Below are positions 24,647 through 33,662 of a stretch of 64,000 nt of DNA, one piece after another. How positions within the stretch are numbered: position 1 is the stretch's first letter; each line of letters starts with the position of its first letter. The position numbers were made by a program, and so were the translations under genes. The stretch spans positions 79,514 to 143,513 of the forward strand of contig PLZV01000043.1 in NCBI GenBank assembly GCA_003152315.1, given 5' to 3'. Source of the DNA: Verrucomicrobiota bacterium. Its GTDB lineage: Bacteria > Verrucomicrobiota > Verrucomicrobiia > Palsa-1439. The notes below the pieces were generated by a model that saw only the letters and a program-made list of their open reading frames with translations, did not search any database and had not been told where the DNA came from.

Positions 24647-26404
24647 ATGAGCCGTATTCCGGGAAACAAGCTGGAACTTGGCAGCGTTGACAGCAAGGGC
24701 GTCCCCCTCGAAATGACGCCGGAAATGCGGTCAACGCATCTGTACATCTGCGGCGCTACTGGCACTGGCAAATCCAAAATGCTGGAAAGCCTCATCCGGC
24801 AGGACATCAAAAACTGGCACAAGAACAAGTGCGGTATGCTCATTATTGATCCGCACGGCTCGCTCTACGACAGCCTCATTGACTGGATTACGTGGAATGA
24901 AAAATACCTGAAAGACATTCCACTCGTGCCGATTGATTTGCGCCAGAAAGACTGGACGATTGCCTACAACGTCCTACGCCCGCGCACTGTAGCCGACCCC
25001 GCCGTTGTTATTAGCAATTTCGTGCAGGCGATGGCATTCGTGTGGGGCGCGGACGGCACTCGCGATACCCCCCTGTTTGCGCGCATCGGAAAAGAGGTTC
25101 TGTGGCCGCTATACGAGAAGGGACAGAGCCTGCTTGAAGCCGAATACATGGTTGACCGCCTTAACAAGCGAATGCGAAGCATCCTCACCAAGGGCCTGTC
25201 AAAACGTTCAGTCGAACAAAGCTGGGATTACGCGAATGCGCTCTCGCCTCGCGATTTTGACGCCCAAATTTCGAGTACTGTTAATCGCTTCAATGACTTT
25301 CTTCATGCTGAAAAACTGCGTCTCATGTTCGGCCAGACCGTGGCCTCCCTTGATCTCGGTAAGGCGCTCGAAGAAGGACAAATCATCATCGCAAATCTTT
25401 CGACTGAAGGCGGACGCGCGTCCGAAGAAGATGCGTCACTCTTCGCCACGTTGCTTTTGAGTGACCTATGGACGGCTGCCAAGGAACGCGGCAAAGGCAC
25501 GGAGGAAGCCGATGTTAAGCCGTTCTACGTTTACATCGACGAATTCCAGAACTTCATCACACCGACAATCGCCAAGAATCTCGACCAAGCACGCGGGTTC
25601 GGATTGCACCTGACGCTCGCCAATCAATTTCCCCGCCAGATCCTCCATGCTGGCGCGAACGGCGCCCAAGTGTACGATTCCGTCATGGCAAACGCCCGAA
25701 GCAAAATCGTCTTCAGTCTTGAAGGCACGGAGAATTTGAAGCCGCTCGCCGAATCTTTGTTCATGGGCGTGATGGACCCGGACGAAATCAAATTGAAGCT
25801 GTATTCCCGCAAGGTGATGGATTACATTGAGGAAGAACGCGTCATTAACAGCAGTAGCGAAAACTGGAGCGAGGGCGTGGGCGATTTTGCCGGAACAACT
25901 GATACAGGAAGTTTCGGCGGTGCAATTGACGGCGGTATCCAACAAGACGCCCAGTTGTGGAATGAATCTAACGCCAATTCGAGCGGCACCTCCCGCACAA
26001 GCATGAGAGGCGGTGCACGAGGTCAAAGTAAAGTGCCATTTCTCAAACCGGTATTCGGTGAGGAATTGTCGAGTGTTCAATACCGCAGTCTTGAAGAGCA
26101 ATTGTTCAGGGCAATGGCAACGCTATTTGATCAGCAGCAACGGCATGGCGTGGCCCGGCTCGTTGGAATGCGTGCGCCAGTCAAGATCGTGACGCCAACC
26201 GTTGGGCGGTGGCCGACTTCGAAGGAGATGGCCGCTTCCTATTTAGACCGAGTTTATAACAATCTCCCGTGTGCACTGCGAAGGGTGGACGCGTTCAAGC
26301 AGATCGAAAAACGACAACAGGCACTCATCGGAGAATTATCACGGCCCCAGGATGAGCCGACGACGGCGAGAAGACGGATTCGTCGGCAGGAAGAACCTCG
26401 CTGA
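24647..26404 (+). CDS. TraG/VirD4/HerA-like ATPase (coupling-protein type), 585 aa
   Basis: Walker A GATGTGKS at residues 36-43; then LIIDPHGSLYDSLIDW, the IDPHG segment common to HerA/VirB4/TraG proteins; then the Walker B FYVYIDEFQNF near residue 293. LTLANQFPRQI follows, matching the TraM-recognition region of coupling proteins. There is no N-terminal membrane anchor, so it is the cytosolic type. A Gly/Ser-rich insert precedes the C-terminal helical part. Such proteins pump DNA for conjugation or partition. A second, shorter ATPase of the same type is encoded at 33647 on the opposite strand. No other conjugation channel gene is present nearby. Confidence 0.85.
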   Translation: MSRIPGNKLELGSVDSKGVPLEMTPEMRSTHLYICGATGTGKSKMLESLIRQDIKNWHKNKCGMLIIDPHGSLYDSLIDWITWNEKYLKDIPLVPIDLRQKDWTIAYNVLRPRTVADPAVVISNFVQAMAFVWGADGTRDTPLFARIGKEVLWPLYEKGQSLLEAEYMVDRLNKRMRSILTKGLSKRSVEQSWDYANALSPRDFDAQISSTVNRFNDFLHAEKLRLMFGQTVASLDLGKALEEGQIIIANLSTEGGRASEEDASLFATLLLSDLWTAAKERGKGTEEADVKPFYVYIDEFQNFITPTIAKNLDQARGFGLHLTLANQFPRQILHAGANGAQVYDSVMANARSKIVFSLEGTENLKPLAESLFMGVMDPDEIKLKLYSRKVMDYIEEERVINSSSENWSEGVGDFAGTTDTGSFGGAIDGGIQQDAQLWNESNANSSGTSRTSMRGGARGQSKVPFLKPVFGEELSSVQYRSLEEQLFRAMATLFDQQQRHGVARLVGMRAPVKIVTPTVGRWPTSKEMAASYLDRVYNNLPCALRRVDAFKQIEKRQQALIGELSRPQDEPTTARRRIRRQEEPR

Positions 26405-26551
26405 TTTTGGTTAACCCATGGACAAGAGCCGACTATCGGCGGCAATGGCTGCCGGCGTGGATAGCCCCCGATATTCACAGGCAGGTGGAATTGCGAAAAG
26501 CCAAGCGAGCCGCAGCACCGGATAATCTAGCGGCGTGACCCGCCGACAGTC

Positions 26552-27595
26552 TCACTTAGATTCTGACACCAAGACGCTCGACTTCCCATTTCCGTTGACC
26601 ATAGCAGCCTCATCAAAACGGTAGCGACTGCCAATCAGATATTCCTCAACGTTTTCACTCGCAAGCCATCGCCGCCCAAGACGCTCTGCTACTGCGCCGC
26701 AGGTATTGGAGCCCGCAAATGGGTCGTATACGAGATCACCCTTATCTGTGAGAAGTTTAATGAAGAATTCGGGCAGTGCGGCAGGAAACCGCGCTGGATG
26801 AATCTTAACTCCATCCCGCTTACAACACTTCGTGTAATAATCGTTCGCCGAGTTGTTGCCTAGCCGAAGCATCGACTCAGCGTCTGAGTCGTCTATCACG
26901 TTTGGTGGGATCGACCCTCCAGACGAAATATCGGTGAACCGGGATGTGATGTTGTGTCCAGAAGGTCGGACAGTTTCAAGCACACCGCGCTTGTTCAAAC
27001 GAATCATGTCAGCGCTGTACGGCCTAAGCACATTCCTGTTGTTGGCCTTGGGGTGCGGTGTTTTAGAGAACCACCAAAGATATTCGACAGAGTCCTTGAT
27101 CCGTACCCGCCTCACCGTAACCCACTCTGCGGGCATCGGCATTTTTGCCGGGTTATACCAAAAGGCTTCTTGCGCTAAATGGAAGCCAACTTCCTCGACC
27201 AAGGCCACCAGCAGCTTAAAGTGATAGACCGACCGTGTAGGACTTCCCTTGTTGTAGCTCCCGCCGATGTTCAGAACAAAACTACCATCGTCGGTGAGAA
27301 CTCGCTTGAACTGTTTGGCGAAACGCAGAAACCACTCAATGTACTCGTGCTTCTCGACATTCCCATATGCCTTTTTGAAATGCAGCGCGTAGGGCGGGGA
27401 GGTGAAGATCAAATTGGCGCTACGGTCCGGCATGTCTGCGAGCACACGCTCGGAATCGCATAGATAGGCCGCACCGAAATCCGTTTCGTGGAACGGCTCC
27501 AGGCTTTTCACGAGTGCCGAGGGATGGACGCCCTTGCCGAAATGCAAATCCCTCTGCCTCTTCACAGTCGTTTTCACACGGGCTTCGGTTGACAA
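26552..27595 (-). CDS. DNA methyltransferase, beta class (probably N4-cytosine)
   Basis: 347 residues. TSPPY at residues 65-69 is motif IV, here in the form typical of N4-cytosine enzymes (adenine enzymes usually have DPPY). [10 protein letters not shown] at 291-300 is the AdoMet-binding motif I, placed after motif IV as in the beta class. [16 protein letters not shown] marks the region between them. It is divergent from an HTH gene and a putative endonuclease gene (27703-28613), so it is most likely the protective half of a type II restriction-modification system. Recognition sequence cannot be read from the protein. Confidence 0.92.
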   Translation of the reverse strand: MSTEARVKTTVKRQRDLHFGKGVHPSALVKSLEPFHETDFGAAYLCDSERVLADMPDRSANLIFTSPPYALHFKKAYGNVEKHEYIEWFLRFAKQFKRVLTDDGSFVLNIGGSYNKGSPTRSVYHFKLLVALVEEVGFHLAQEAFWYNPAKMPMPAEWVTVRRVRIKDSVEYLWWFSKTPHPKANNRNVLRPYSADMIRLNKRGVLETVRPSGHNITSRFTDISSGGSIPPNVIDDSDAESMLRLGNNSANDYYTKCCKRDGVKIHPARFPAALPEFFIKLLTDKGDLVYDPFAGSNTCGAVAERLGRRWLASENVEEYLIGSRYRFDEAAMVNGNGKSSVLVSESK

Positions 27596-27645
27596 AACAA
27601 GTTCCCTTTCGCCTCAGAGTTTACTACACTGTCGCCCAAATGCAC

Positions 27646-27672
27646 ACTTCGGAATGTAGCCCACCCCGAAGT
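27646..27672. promoter_or_regulatory. Inverted repeat in the R-M divergent control region
   Basis: ACTTCGG (27646-27652) and CCGAAGT (27666-27672) form a perfect 7-bp dyad with 13 bases between. It lies between the methyltransferase start (27595) and the HTH start (27703). A plausible operator for the HTH protein. AGGAG lies just downstream (about 27678-27682), rather far from the ATG. Confidence 0.5.
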
Positions 27673-27702
27673 TTATCAGGAGACTAGTGATTTAGGTTTA
27701 CA

Positions 27703-27924
27703 ATGTCAACCAAAAAAGAAATCACTATTTCGCCCTCAGACTGGGTCTCCCCGGCTGAAGCTGCCAGAATTCGAGGGGTTTCGCGGCAAGCGATCACAAA
27801 ACTCATGAAGGGCGGTCGCATTGAAACGATAGAACTCGCCGGACGAAAACTCGTTCGGTTGTCTGCCGTTGAGGCTTTCAAAGCGAAGCCGCCGGGCCGC
27901 AAGAAGCAGGGCAAGTCAAAATGA
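27703..27924 (+). CDS. HTH DNA-binding protein (excisionase/control-protein type)
   Basis: 73 residues. [23 protein letters not shown] is a helix-turn-helix of the MerR/excisionase (HTH_17) kind, followed by a wing-like [18 protein letters not shown] and a basic tail. It overlaps the endonuclease-like gene by four bases (ATGA), so it probably serves as control protein for the restriction-modification pair, delaying endonuclease expression until methylation is complete. This is a different fold from the classic XRE-type C proteins. An excisionase role for the element is the alternative. Confidence 0.75.
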   Translation: MSTKKEITISPSDWVSPAEAARIRGVSRQAITKLMKGGRIETIELAGRKLVRLSAVEAFKAKPPGRKKQGKSK

Positions 27925-28613
27925 GCAGACTCGACGAAATTCACAAGTTGCTCTTGCAGTGTACCCCAGAGGAGCGGCAGCAAGTATTCAAGATTCTTCG
28001 ATCAGAATTCCACATCCATCCGTTTGAGAAAACTCTCAACACGCGGGCCGAGGTCATCTTGGAGGCAATTAGCAAAGCCCCGGATCTGACCATTCGTGGC
28101 GTCAGGGGCATTATCGCCGAGGCCAGTTTTATCGTCGATGTGATTGGCCCTCTTCTTGAATCAGGGTGGCGAGATGCCACACCTAAAGGAGACCTGCCCT
28201 ACGATTGCCTTATCGAAGACAACAAGGGAGGCGTCCGAGTACAGGTCAAGATGCAGCGGCTCAAGGATCATCGCCCAATGATGGTATCGGAAGGGTACCG
28301 CCGCCTCTCCAACGATAAGTTTGTCGTTGAAACTCAGCGGACACGTGGAGGCAAGGACGCCACTGGCGGAAACACCCGCCCGTACAAATTCGGAGAGTTT
28401 GACATCTTGGCAGTCTCCTTGCACCCGTCCACGAATGATTGGCGCGAATTCAGATACACAGTTGCGAGCTGGCTGCTGCCAGACCCCGATGCTTCCGCGA
28501 ACATTCTCAAATTCCAACCCGTTTCGCAAATCCCGAACGCGGACTGGACTTCAAAATTCCTTGACGCTGTCGCCTGGTATCGCAGCGGAACACAGAAGTG
28601 TATCGCTGCCTGA
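27921..28613 (+). CDS. Putative type II restriction endonuclease (PD-(D/E)xK-like)
   Basis: 230 residues, translated by overlap with the HTH gene. A PD-(D/E)xK-like core is visible: [10 protein letters not shown] with D95, followed by [11 protein letters not shown] with Q108 and K110 (a Q-x-K variant of E-x-K). The surrounding GWRDATPKG and [11 protein letters not shown] resemble endonucleases that sense their own DNA target. Its position opposite a methyltransferase and behind a control-type gene makes restriction the natural reading. No closer family is recognised; cleavage is not proven. Confidence 0.7.
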   Translation: MSRLDEIHKLLLQCTPEERQQVFKILRSEFHIHPFEKTLNTRAEVILEAISKAPDLTIRGVRGIIAEASFIVDVIGPLLESGWRDATPKGDLPYDCLIEDNKGGVRVQVKMQRLKDHRPMMVSEGYRRLSNDKFVVETQRTRGGKDATGGNTRPYKFGEFDILAVSLHPSTNDWREFRYTVASWLLPDPDASANILKFQPVSQIPNADWTSKFLDAVAWYRSGTQKCIAA

Positions 28614-28799
28614 TTGGAGTCTTTCTGCCGCGACGTGTTCCCTAGCCGGGTTACTGCTGTGCAGTTCCTTCAGTTGGTAATTGGTATTCATTCCGTCAGT
28701 TCTCCTACAGGAAGTCTCCGGTCCCGCCATGCGGCCTTTCTGATGGCATTTGAAAGTCCCTTCTGCTTAAGACAACGGCGGGATGATATACTCATCAAC

Positions 28800-29783
28800 A
28801 TGTCCGCGTCGAAATCGCAGTTTGATTCCATAGACGTTCAAGAGCGTGATCTAGCGTTACTCCGTGGCCTTTTTGAGTCCCGCGTCATGACTGCCGCACA
28901 TGCCAAAACTCTCTATTTCGACGGCAGGAAAGAAGCATCCAAAAAACGCCTGCAAAAGCTCAAAGGAGCTGGCCTCATCGGCGAACGTGCGCGGCGCGCG
29001 TATGAGCCGGCGGTTCTGTTTCTTGCCCGCAAGGGCCTAGCGCTTTTGGACAAGCGCGGCGTTCTTCGCGGGTATCCACCTCTCGCCCAGGCTACGCTTG
29101 AGAGAAGAGCACGCGTGGGCGCAAGCACGTTGCAACACGAACTTGAAGTCATGGATGTGAAGACCGCGTTTCACTCGGCTATCACAAAGACACCCTCATT
29201 CGCTATCGCGACGTTCAGCACGTGGCCGCTTCTGTATCAATTTCAGGCCCTTCGACCGGGATCGAGCGGCGCAGAGGCCCTCATGAAGCCCGACGGGTTC
29301 ATTCGTATCCACGAAACGATAACTGACGGGGATTTGGACGAACACTCTTTCTTCCTAGAGGTTGACAGATCGCACGAAACCCAAGACAAGCTCGCAAGGA
29401 AGGCAAGCTCCTACCTCGATTACTACCAGTCCGGCGGTTTTGCCGCACGCCACGGGACTCCTCGCTCGGATTACAAAAAGCACGGATTTCGTGTGCTCAT
29501 GGTGTTCAAGACCGCCGAACGGCGCAATAATACGGCGGAACGTCTCTTGCAGAACAACCCGCCCATTTTCACCCAAACCTGGCTTTCGACATTTGAGGAA
29601 GTGACGACCGATCCGCTCGGGAAAATTTGGATACGCCCTCTCGACTACAACGACGTGACCAAGGGGACAGCATTTGACACCGAACGCAAACGAGCTTCGT
29701 GGGGATACCGCAGGCAAATCGAAAGGGACAGGCTTGTTGAAAGCAAAATCGCCAGATTCGCTTTGCTCACCCCGTCGCAATAA
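28800..29783 (+). CDS. Replication-relaxation family protein (Replic_Relax)
   Basis: 327 residues from ATG 28800; the earlier in-frame start at 28614 adds a stretch without family character. N-terminal winged helix: RDLALLRGLFESRVMTAAHAKTLYF, then RLQKLKGAGLIGERARR. C-terminal part: STLQHELEVMDVKTAF, then FFLEVDRSHETQDKLARKASSYLDYY, the conserved E-D-K core of this family, which resembles a nuclease fold. Replic_Relax proteins are found on plasmids and integrative elements, often with coupling-type ATPases, and are proposed to act at origins. Here it may substitute for a canonical relaxase. Confidence 0.82.
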   Translation: MSASKSQFDSIDVQERDLALLRGLFESRVMTAAHAKTLYFDGRKEASKKRLQKLKGAGLIGERARRAYEPAVLFLARKGLALLDKRGVLRGYPPLAQATLERRARVGASTLQHELEVMDVKTAFHSAITKTPSFAIATFSTWPLLYQFQALRPGSSGAEALMKPDGFIRIHETITDGDLDEHSFFLEVDRSHETQDKLARKASSYLDYYQSGGFAARHGTPRSDYKKHGFRVLMVFKTAERRNNTAERLLQNNPPIFTQTWLSTFEEVTTDPLGKIWIRPLDYNDVTKGTAFDTERKRASWGYRRQIERDRLVESKIARFALLTPSQ

Positions 29784-29815
29784 TCCGCTGACGAGGTTAA
29801 AACGCCGTTGCCCCT

Positions 29816-30268
29816 TCAAGCCATCTGTTGGCACTTGCCGATGAATTCAACAAAGTCCTTATCCTGAAAAGATTTTATCCTCTGCCAAACCTGTTTTGGA
29901 ATCGGCAGTAAGAAGAATTCGTGCACGTCCTTCCGCAGTCCTTCCAACTTTGCAAACTCTCCGTACCTCAGCGCCCGAAACACCGTTGCGAGATGCAAGA
30001 CGAGCGTCTTGACGAACAACTCCTCTTGAACGGAAATTGGCTGCTTCTTAATATCCGCGTCTTTCGTCAACACACGAGAGAGCTCGGCATGATCGTACAG
30101 TTCCTTCCAGATTTCTCGATATTGCCCTGCGATAGCGATTGAGTTGCCGATCCGTCTCGCCCGTTCATCTTTCCAGGTCGTGTACGCGGTAAAGAAGAGC
30201 CCACCGACGATACCGACGGATTGCAGTAGATCAAGCCAGTGCTGTGCGCCCCAGGTTGGAAGGCCCAT
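29816..30268 (-). CDS. Membrane-anchored hypothetical protein (150 aa)
   Basis: One N-terminal membrane helix (LLQSVGIVGGLFFTAYTTW) followed by a helical cytosolic domain (IAIAGQYREIWKELYDHAELSRVL, FVKTLVLHLATVFRALRYGEF). The form resembles small anchored proteins near phage or restriction genes. No family recognised. Convergent with the Replic_Relax gene. Confidence 0.6.
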   Translation of the reverse strand: MGLPTWGAQHWLDLLQSVGIVGGLFFTAYTTWKDERARRIGNSIAIAGQYREIWKELYDHAELSRVLTKDADIKKQPISVQEELFVKTLVLHLATVFRALRYGEFAKLEGLRKDVHEFFLLPIPKQVWQRIKSFQDKDFVEFIGKCQQMA

Positions 30269-30311
30269 CGCCCCATATTATATCGGAGCCGATGGAGGCC
30301 GCACAACTGCC

Positions 30312-30554
30312 TCAGACCTGATTCGGGATGTCTGACTTGGCGTTTACGAGCAGATTACGCGGAATACGGACGATCCTCTCATCCGGGCCGCAACTGGCCG
30401 ATGGCGGCAGCTTCGGGGAGGCGGCACTCGTAATGTCGATGCCGATGATGGCGAAATCTCCAGATTCGAGTTCGAAAATGTCCGGACAGTTGCAAAGTGC
30501 AATCGTTCGCGCTCCGTTTGCGTGCGGGTCTGGTCCTAGTCTTCTAAGAAACAT
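30312..30554 (-). CDS. Small hypothetical protein (80 aa)
   Basis: Protein-like sequence with CNCPDIFELESGDFAIIGIDIT and DERIVRIPRNLLVNAK. The pattern resembles short plasmid or actinobacterial-type proteins of unknown role. The region around it has no other candidate on either strand. Confidence 0.5.
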   Translation of the reverse strand: MFLRRLGPDPHANGARTIALCNCPDIFELESGDFAIIGIDITSAASPKLPPSASCGPDERIVRIPRNLLVNAKSDIPNQV

Positions 30555-30598
30555 GTTGTCTGCTCATTGTGCCGTTTCGCAATTCCTGCCGCTTTCGC

Positions 30599-30620
30599 AT
30601 TGCTAAGAAAGCGTAGCAAT
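30599..30620. promoter_or_regulatory. Operator-like dyad upstream of the XRE gene
   Basis: ATTGCTA (30599-30605) and TAGCAAT (30614-30620), perfect 7-bp arms with an 8-base spacer, 44 bases before the XRE start. Candidate autoregulatory site. Confidence 0.5.
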
Positions 30621-30663
30621 CTAATTCCCATCATCCTCTATTGTCAAGCTCTCATTCGCGAGC

Positions 30664-30930
30664 ATGGCTAGAACACGACAACCAGCCAACGTCATTGGCA
30701 AAGAAATTCAAAAGCGGCGCTACCAACTCGGCCTGACGCAGGAAGAGTTTGCCGCGAAGTGCCAGTTGCGCGGTCTCAACATCAGTCGCGGGACAGTGTC
30801 CCAGATCGAAGCGCAAGTGCGATGCGTTAAAGACACGGAGTTGTTTACTCTGGCTTCCGTCCTGGATGTTTCGACCGACAGCCTCTACCCAGCGAGCTTC
30901 AGGAAGTTCAAGCGCAAGCGGCAGAAATAA
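30664..30930 (+). CDS. XRE-family transcriptional regulator
   Basis: 88 residues. The helix-turn-helix is GKEIQKRRYQLGLTQEEFAAKCQ, then ISRGTVSQIEAQVRCVKDTEL, ending LASVLDVSTDSLYP, the usual XRE layout, with a basic tail (KFKRKRQK). A dyad 44 bases upstream may be its operator, and a terminator follows at once. Likely repressor of element functions; no partner toxin is obvious. Confidence 0.9.
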   Translation: MARTRQPANVIGKEIQKRRYQLGLTQEEFAAKCQLRGLNISRGTVSQIEAQVRCVKDTELFTLASVLDVSTDSLYPASFRKFKRKRQK

Positions 30931-30932
30931 AA

Positions 30933-30954
30933 AAGCGACCCGTGAGGGTCGCTT
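30933..30954. terminator. Bidirectional-type terminator hairpin
   Basis: AAGCGACCC pairs with GGGTCGCTT over a GTGA loop, between the convergent XRE and primase genes; A-rich on the left side, weakly T-rich on the right. Confidence 0.75.
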
Positions 30955-30959
30955 GTGCT

Positions 30960-31985
30960 TCAGGTTGTGAAGTATGACTTCAGTTGCTCTTCTGCCAGGT
31001 CTGTCGGCTGAAAGCCTTCAGCGATCTTGACCCACCGCACAAAACGATGCGGCGAGACTTGCAGAAGAACCGATTGCGCGAACCGCCGTCCGGAATCGTC
31101 CCCATCAGCCAGTATCCACACCCGACCAGTGGGCTTAACCAGCGTCACAATGAGTTCGGTTTGCCTTTCAGAGAAATCCGCCCCCATCGCGGCAACCGAA
31201 TCCGCATAGCCATTTTGATACAGCCACCAGACCGAGGCGAAGCCTTCGGTTATAACAAGATCGTCAACAGGAGTTTTGACCCGAAAGCCGTTGTAGAGAA
31301 ACATCGTCTTTCGGAATTCGATCACTTGCCCAGCCCGTTTTCGCTTTGAGGGAAAACGGTACCGAGGGTTGTCCTTGCTGATTGTCGCATCATCGACGAC
31401 TCTGCCGGCATAGCCCACGAGTTTGCCTTCGTGGTCGTGTAGAGGAATCGCCACCCGATCTTTGAGCAATCCGCGCGAGCAGAAGCCGAGATCGAAACAG
31501 TCTATTGTCTCCCTGAAGAAGCCCCGCCCCTTGAGATACGGGTGCTCTCGGTCCAGCCCCTTGAGTTCAAAATCAAGCGGCGGGTTGACGACGACCGGCA
31601 GTTCTTCTGTAGGTTCAGTCTTCGTCCGCTCCTTCTCAGCAGCCTTCTTCGTATCTTTCGGGCCACCCTTGAGATCAGGACAGAACCGTTCTTGCAGGTC
31701 GAGCGCAACTTTGCGAAAAGCCGCACCGTTTTCGAGATCGACATTTTCCATGAGGGCGGCGAATTCAAGGACGTTCCCTGACGCTCCGCAGCCGAAGCAT
31801 TTGAAAATGCCGCGTTCGAGATTCGCCGAGAATGACGGCGAGTTCTTTTTTCCCTGATGCAACGGCAGCGGACAGAAACCGTGATGCTGCTCGCCTTTGC
31901 GCTTCACATCCACTCCGTAATGACGGAGCACCGCTTCGAAATTGAGCTTCTCGCGAAGCTCTTTGAAGTTGACCCAGGTACTCAT
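30960..31985 (-). CDS. DnaG-type primase: CHC2 zinc finger plus Toprim
   Basis: 341 residues from ATG 31985. N-terminal zinc site C38, H43, C63, C66 (FCPLPLHQ, FKCFGCGASG) as in CHC2 primases. Toprim core with LVITEGFASVWWL (catalytic Glu) and VWILADGDDSGRRF (D-x-D). Between them lies a charged Lys/Glu linker. Shorter than chromosomal DnaG because the C-terminal helicase-binding domain is missing, typical of phage and plasmid primases. Makes primers on single-stranded DNA during element replication or after transfer. The downstream partner gene begins two bases further up on the same strand. Confidence 0.93.
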   Translation of the reverse strand: MSTWVNFKELREKLNFEAVLRHYGVDVKRKGEQHHGFCPLPLHQGKKNSPSFSANLERGIFKCFGCGASGNVLEFAALMENVDLENGAAFRKVALDLQERFCPDLKGGPKDTKKAAEKERTKTEPTEELPVVVNPPLDFELKGLDREHPYLKGRGFFRETIDCFDLGFCSRGLLKDRVAIPLHDHEGKLVGYAGRVVDDATISKDNPRYRFPSKRKRAGQVIEFRKTMFLYNGFRVKTPVDDLVITEGFASVWWLYQNGYADSVAAMGADFSERQTELIVTLVKPTGRVWILADGDDSGRRFAQSVLLQVSPHRFVRWVKIAEGFQPTDLAEEQLKSYFTT

Positions 31986-31986
31986 G

Positions 31987-32274
31987 TCAGTAGTCCTCCG
32001 GTAGAAGCACCGTGGTCGCCGAGCGATCCCCTTCGGTGATGATGTAGAACTTCTGGCCACGAACCGATTTGTAGATTGAGACAAGCCGACCTCCACTGTG
32101 AATGCCGACTTGGTTCATCAGGCCATCGGGGCGGTCAACGTCGCCCCAGTCGCCACATTGGTGGCGTTCGAGTGCTAGAGCCACGTCCAATTCGGGCAAT
32201 ACGTCCTTCGCGTGTGCGGTGATAACAGTCTGGCCCAAGGGAAACTTGGGCATCATGGCGAATGCGCTAGGCAT
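31987..32274 (-). CDS. Plasmid-type small protein (GDWGD...LLPEDY family)
   Basis: 95 residues from ATG 32274 with an AAGGAG site. Matches the pattern of a widespread plasmid/ICE protein: FPLGQ-VTAHA, then HQCGDWGDVDRPD, GGRLVSIYKS, and FYIITEGDRSATTVLLPEDY. Often mislabelled as a restriction subunit; true role unknown. Its stop is directly before the primase start, so the two are one transcription unit. This gene family is a good marker of plasmid-related elements. Confidence 0.8.
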   Translation of the reverse strand: MPSAFAMMPKFPLGQTVITAHAKDVLPELDVALALERHQCGDWGDVDRPDGLMNQVGIHSGGRLVSIYKSVRGQKFYIITEGDRSATTVLLPEDY

Positions 32275-32380
32275 TTGATGTCTCCTTGTTGGTGGTGAAA
32301 TGAACAGGCGTTCCGCCAACAATTAAACCAAGTTTCAAAATCAGCGTCAACGTAACCACCTGTGGACTAGAGTGTTACGG

Positions 32381-32410
32381 TTGACATACCGGAAGCGAAG
32401 GTGCTATAAT
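32381..32410 (+). promoter_or_regulatory. Consensus sigma-70 promoter
   Basis: TTGACA (32381-32386) and TATAAT (32405-32410) with an 18-base spacer; it drives the gene starting at 32513, leaving a leader of roughly 95 bases. Confidence 0.88.
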
Positions 32411-32512
32411 ACGAGCAGATTTCCTTCCGAAAGCCCCTCACAGCCGTTGGCAGTTGGATGAAGCCCGTCAGACTGATTGGCTTCTTCAACTGTTAACCTT
32501 CAAGGGAGGTAT

Positions 32513-32881
32513 ATGAAACAAGGCAGCTTCGGAAAGTTCGTTGCCAGGATTCGTCGCAGGTTGTTTGAACTACGCGTGGGATGGGAAATTTGTCACAAGA
32601 TCTTCCCGCACATGAATGAGGAGGCTGACCACGGCTATCCCTTCGGTTCGAAGGATGAAATGGCGAGCTCAGCCAACAGAAAGAGTCTCGCCGCAGAAAG
32701 CACCTTGCGGCTCATCGAGCAAACGGCTAGAAAAATGGGCAAAGCTGAAGGCGATGCGTTCCGGTACATAGCATACAGCGACCTGAATGAGCGTATGTGG
32801 ATGTATCTGGAATTCGCCTCGCAGAGAGTACATCCTGCCACCTGCGATTCGCGCGACATCGCCACGCGCGCGCCTGCGTAA
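32513..32881 (+). CDS. Hypothetical basic protein (122 aa)
   Basis: ATG 32513 has GGGAGG at the right distance and a full promoter upstream, so the gene is well supported. N-terminal half basic (FGKFVARIRRRLFELRVGWEI), middle helical and charged (TLRLIEQTARKMGKAEGDAFRYI). No motif recognised. Strong expression signals in an element suggest an early or maintenance function. Confidence 0.6.
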   Translation: MKQGSFGKFVARIRRRLFELRVGWEICHKIFPHMNEEADHGYPFGSKDEMASSANRKSLAAESTLRLIEQTARKMGKAEGDAFRYIAYSDLNERMWMYLEFASQRVHPATCDSRDIATRAPA

Positions 32882-32921
32882 GGCAGGCAAGACCCTGCTT
32901 ACCAAAGCGGGGTTCACTTTT

Positions 32922-33662
32922 TTACAGCAAGTTCCTCATGATCGCATCTACAATTAGGTGTCGCCTCTTGCGTTCATCTTCATTGTCCTTGAACTTCTCA
33001 TCAATCGCAGCTCTCAATCGTAGCTCATCGTCTTTGTTTTTCAAGATGCCGCGGTAAATATCTTCGACGGTTTTTTCCGGTTCTAGAGCTTTCTTGACTT
33101 CCTTTAATCGCACATCCAATTGGGCATCTTGTATGTCCAACTCCTTGTGTTGTATCCCCTTTTTCTTTTCGGCAATCTGTGACTCATGGAGATTCTCAAC
33201 CGGTTCAGGTTTATCGACAATGGGAGCGTTAGCGCATCTTGCAAAACCGGACTCCTGCTCGTCTTTCGAAAGATAAATCATTTTCCCGCAACCTGTATGA
33301 TGACACAAGTAAGCTTTTGGATAATAACCGCAATGCTCGCACCTATTTATGAACGGGAAATCGTCAACATTTTCGTTTCGGCATCCTTTGCTCCCGCATA
33401 TCCACGGCGTATTTGTCTCTATGATTTTTCCACAATGCTGGCAGTTGATGTATATAGCCCGGTTCTCCAAAGCAAGGAAAAGCAGAGCCGCCGGCGCGAG
33501 ACCGACGAAGAAACCAAATAAGGGATGGCCGATCAGCATCAGTATCAGAAAAATACCAAGGAAGAGGCCAAGACAAACCGCCCAATTCACAGCTTCCCGC
33601 CATTTGAACCATTGCCTAGCATGCAACCGGTCACACGTTATTGTCGTCAGTTCTGAAACCAT
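32922..33662 (-). CDS. Membrane protein with zinc-ribbon and coiled-coil (246 aa)
   Basis: Two membrane helices near the N-terminus (AVCLGLFLGIFLILMLIG, GFFVGLAPAALLFLAL), then a cysteine-rich part with paired CxxC knuckles (INCQHCGK, ICGSKGC, RCEHCGYY, LCHHTGCGK). A long charged helix follows (IQDAQLDVRLKEVKKALEPEK). It overlaps the ATPase gene upstream by 16 bases and is therefore translated with it. A membrane tether or receptor for the ATPase is an attractive but unproven idea. Confidence 0.7.
   Translation of the reverse strand: MVSELTTITCDRLHARQWFKWREAVNWAVCLGLFLGIFLILMLIGHPLFGFFVGLAPAALLFLALENRAIYINCQHCGKIIETNTPWICGSKGCRNENVDDFPFINRCEHCGYYPKAYLCHHTGCGKMIYLSKDEQESGFARCANAPIVDKPEPVENLHESQIAEKKKGIQHKELDIQDAQLDVRLKEVKKALEPEKTVEDIYRGILKNKDDELRLRAAIDEKFKDNEDERKRRHLIVDAIMRNLL

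Noticed and set aside
26419..26526. Possible 35-aa peptide after the first ATPase
   Set aside because: ATG but no ribosome site, composition not protein-like, too short to support.
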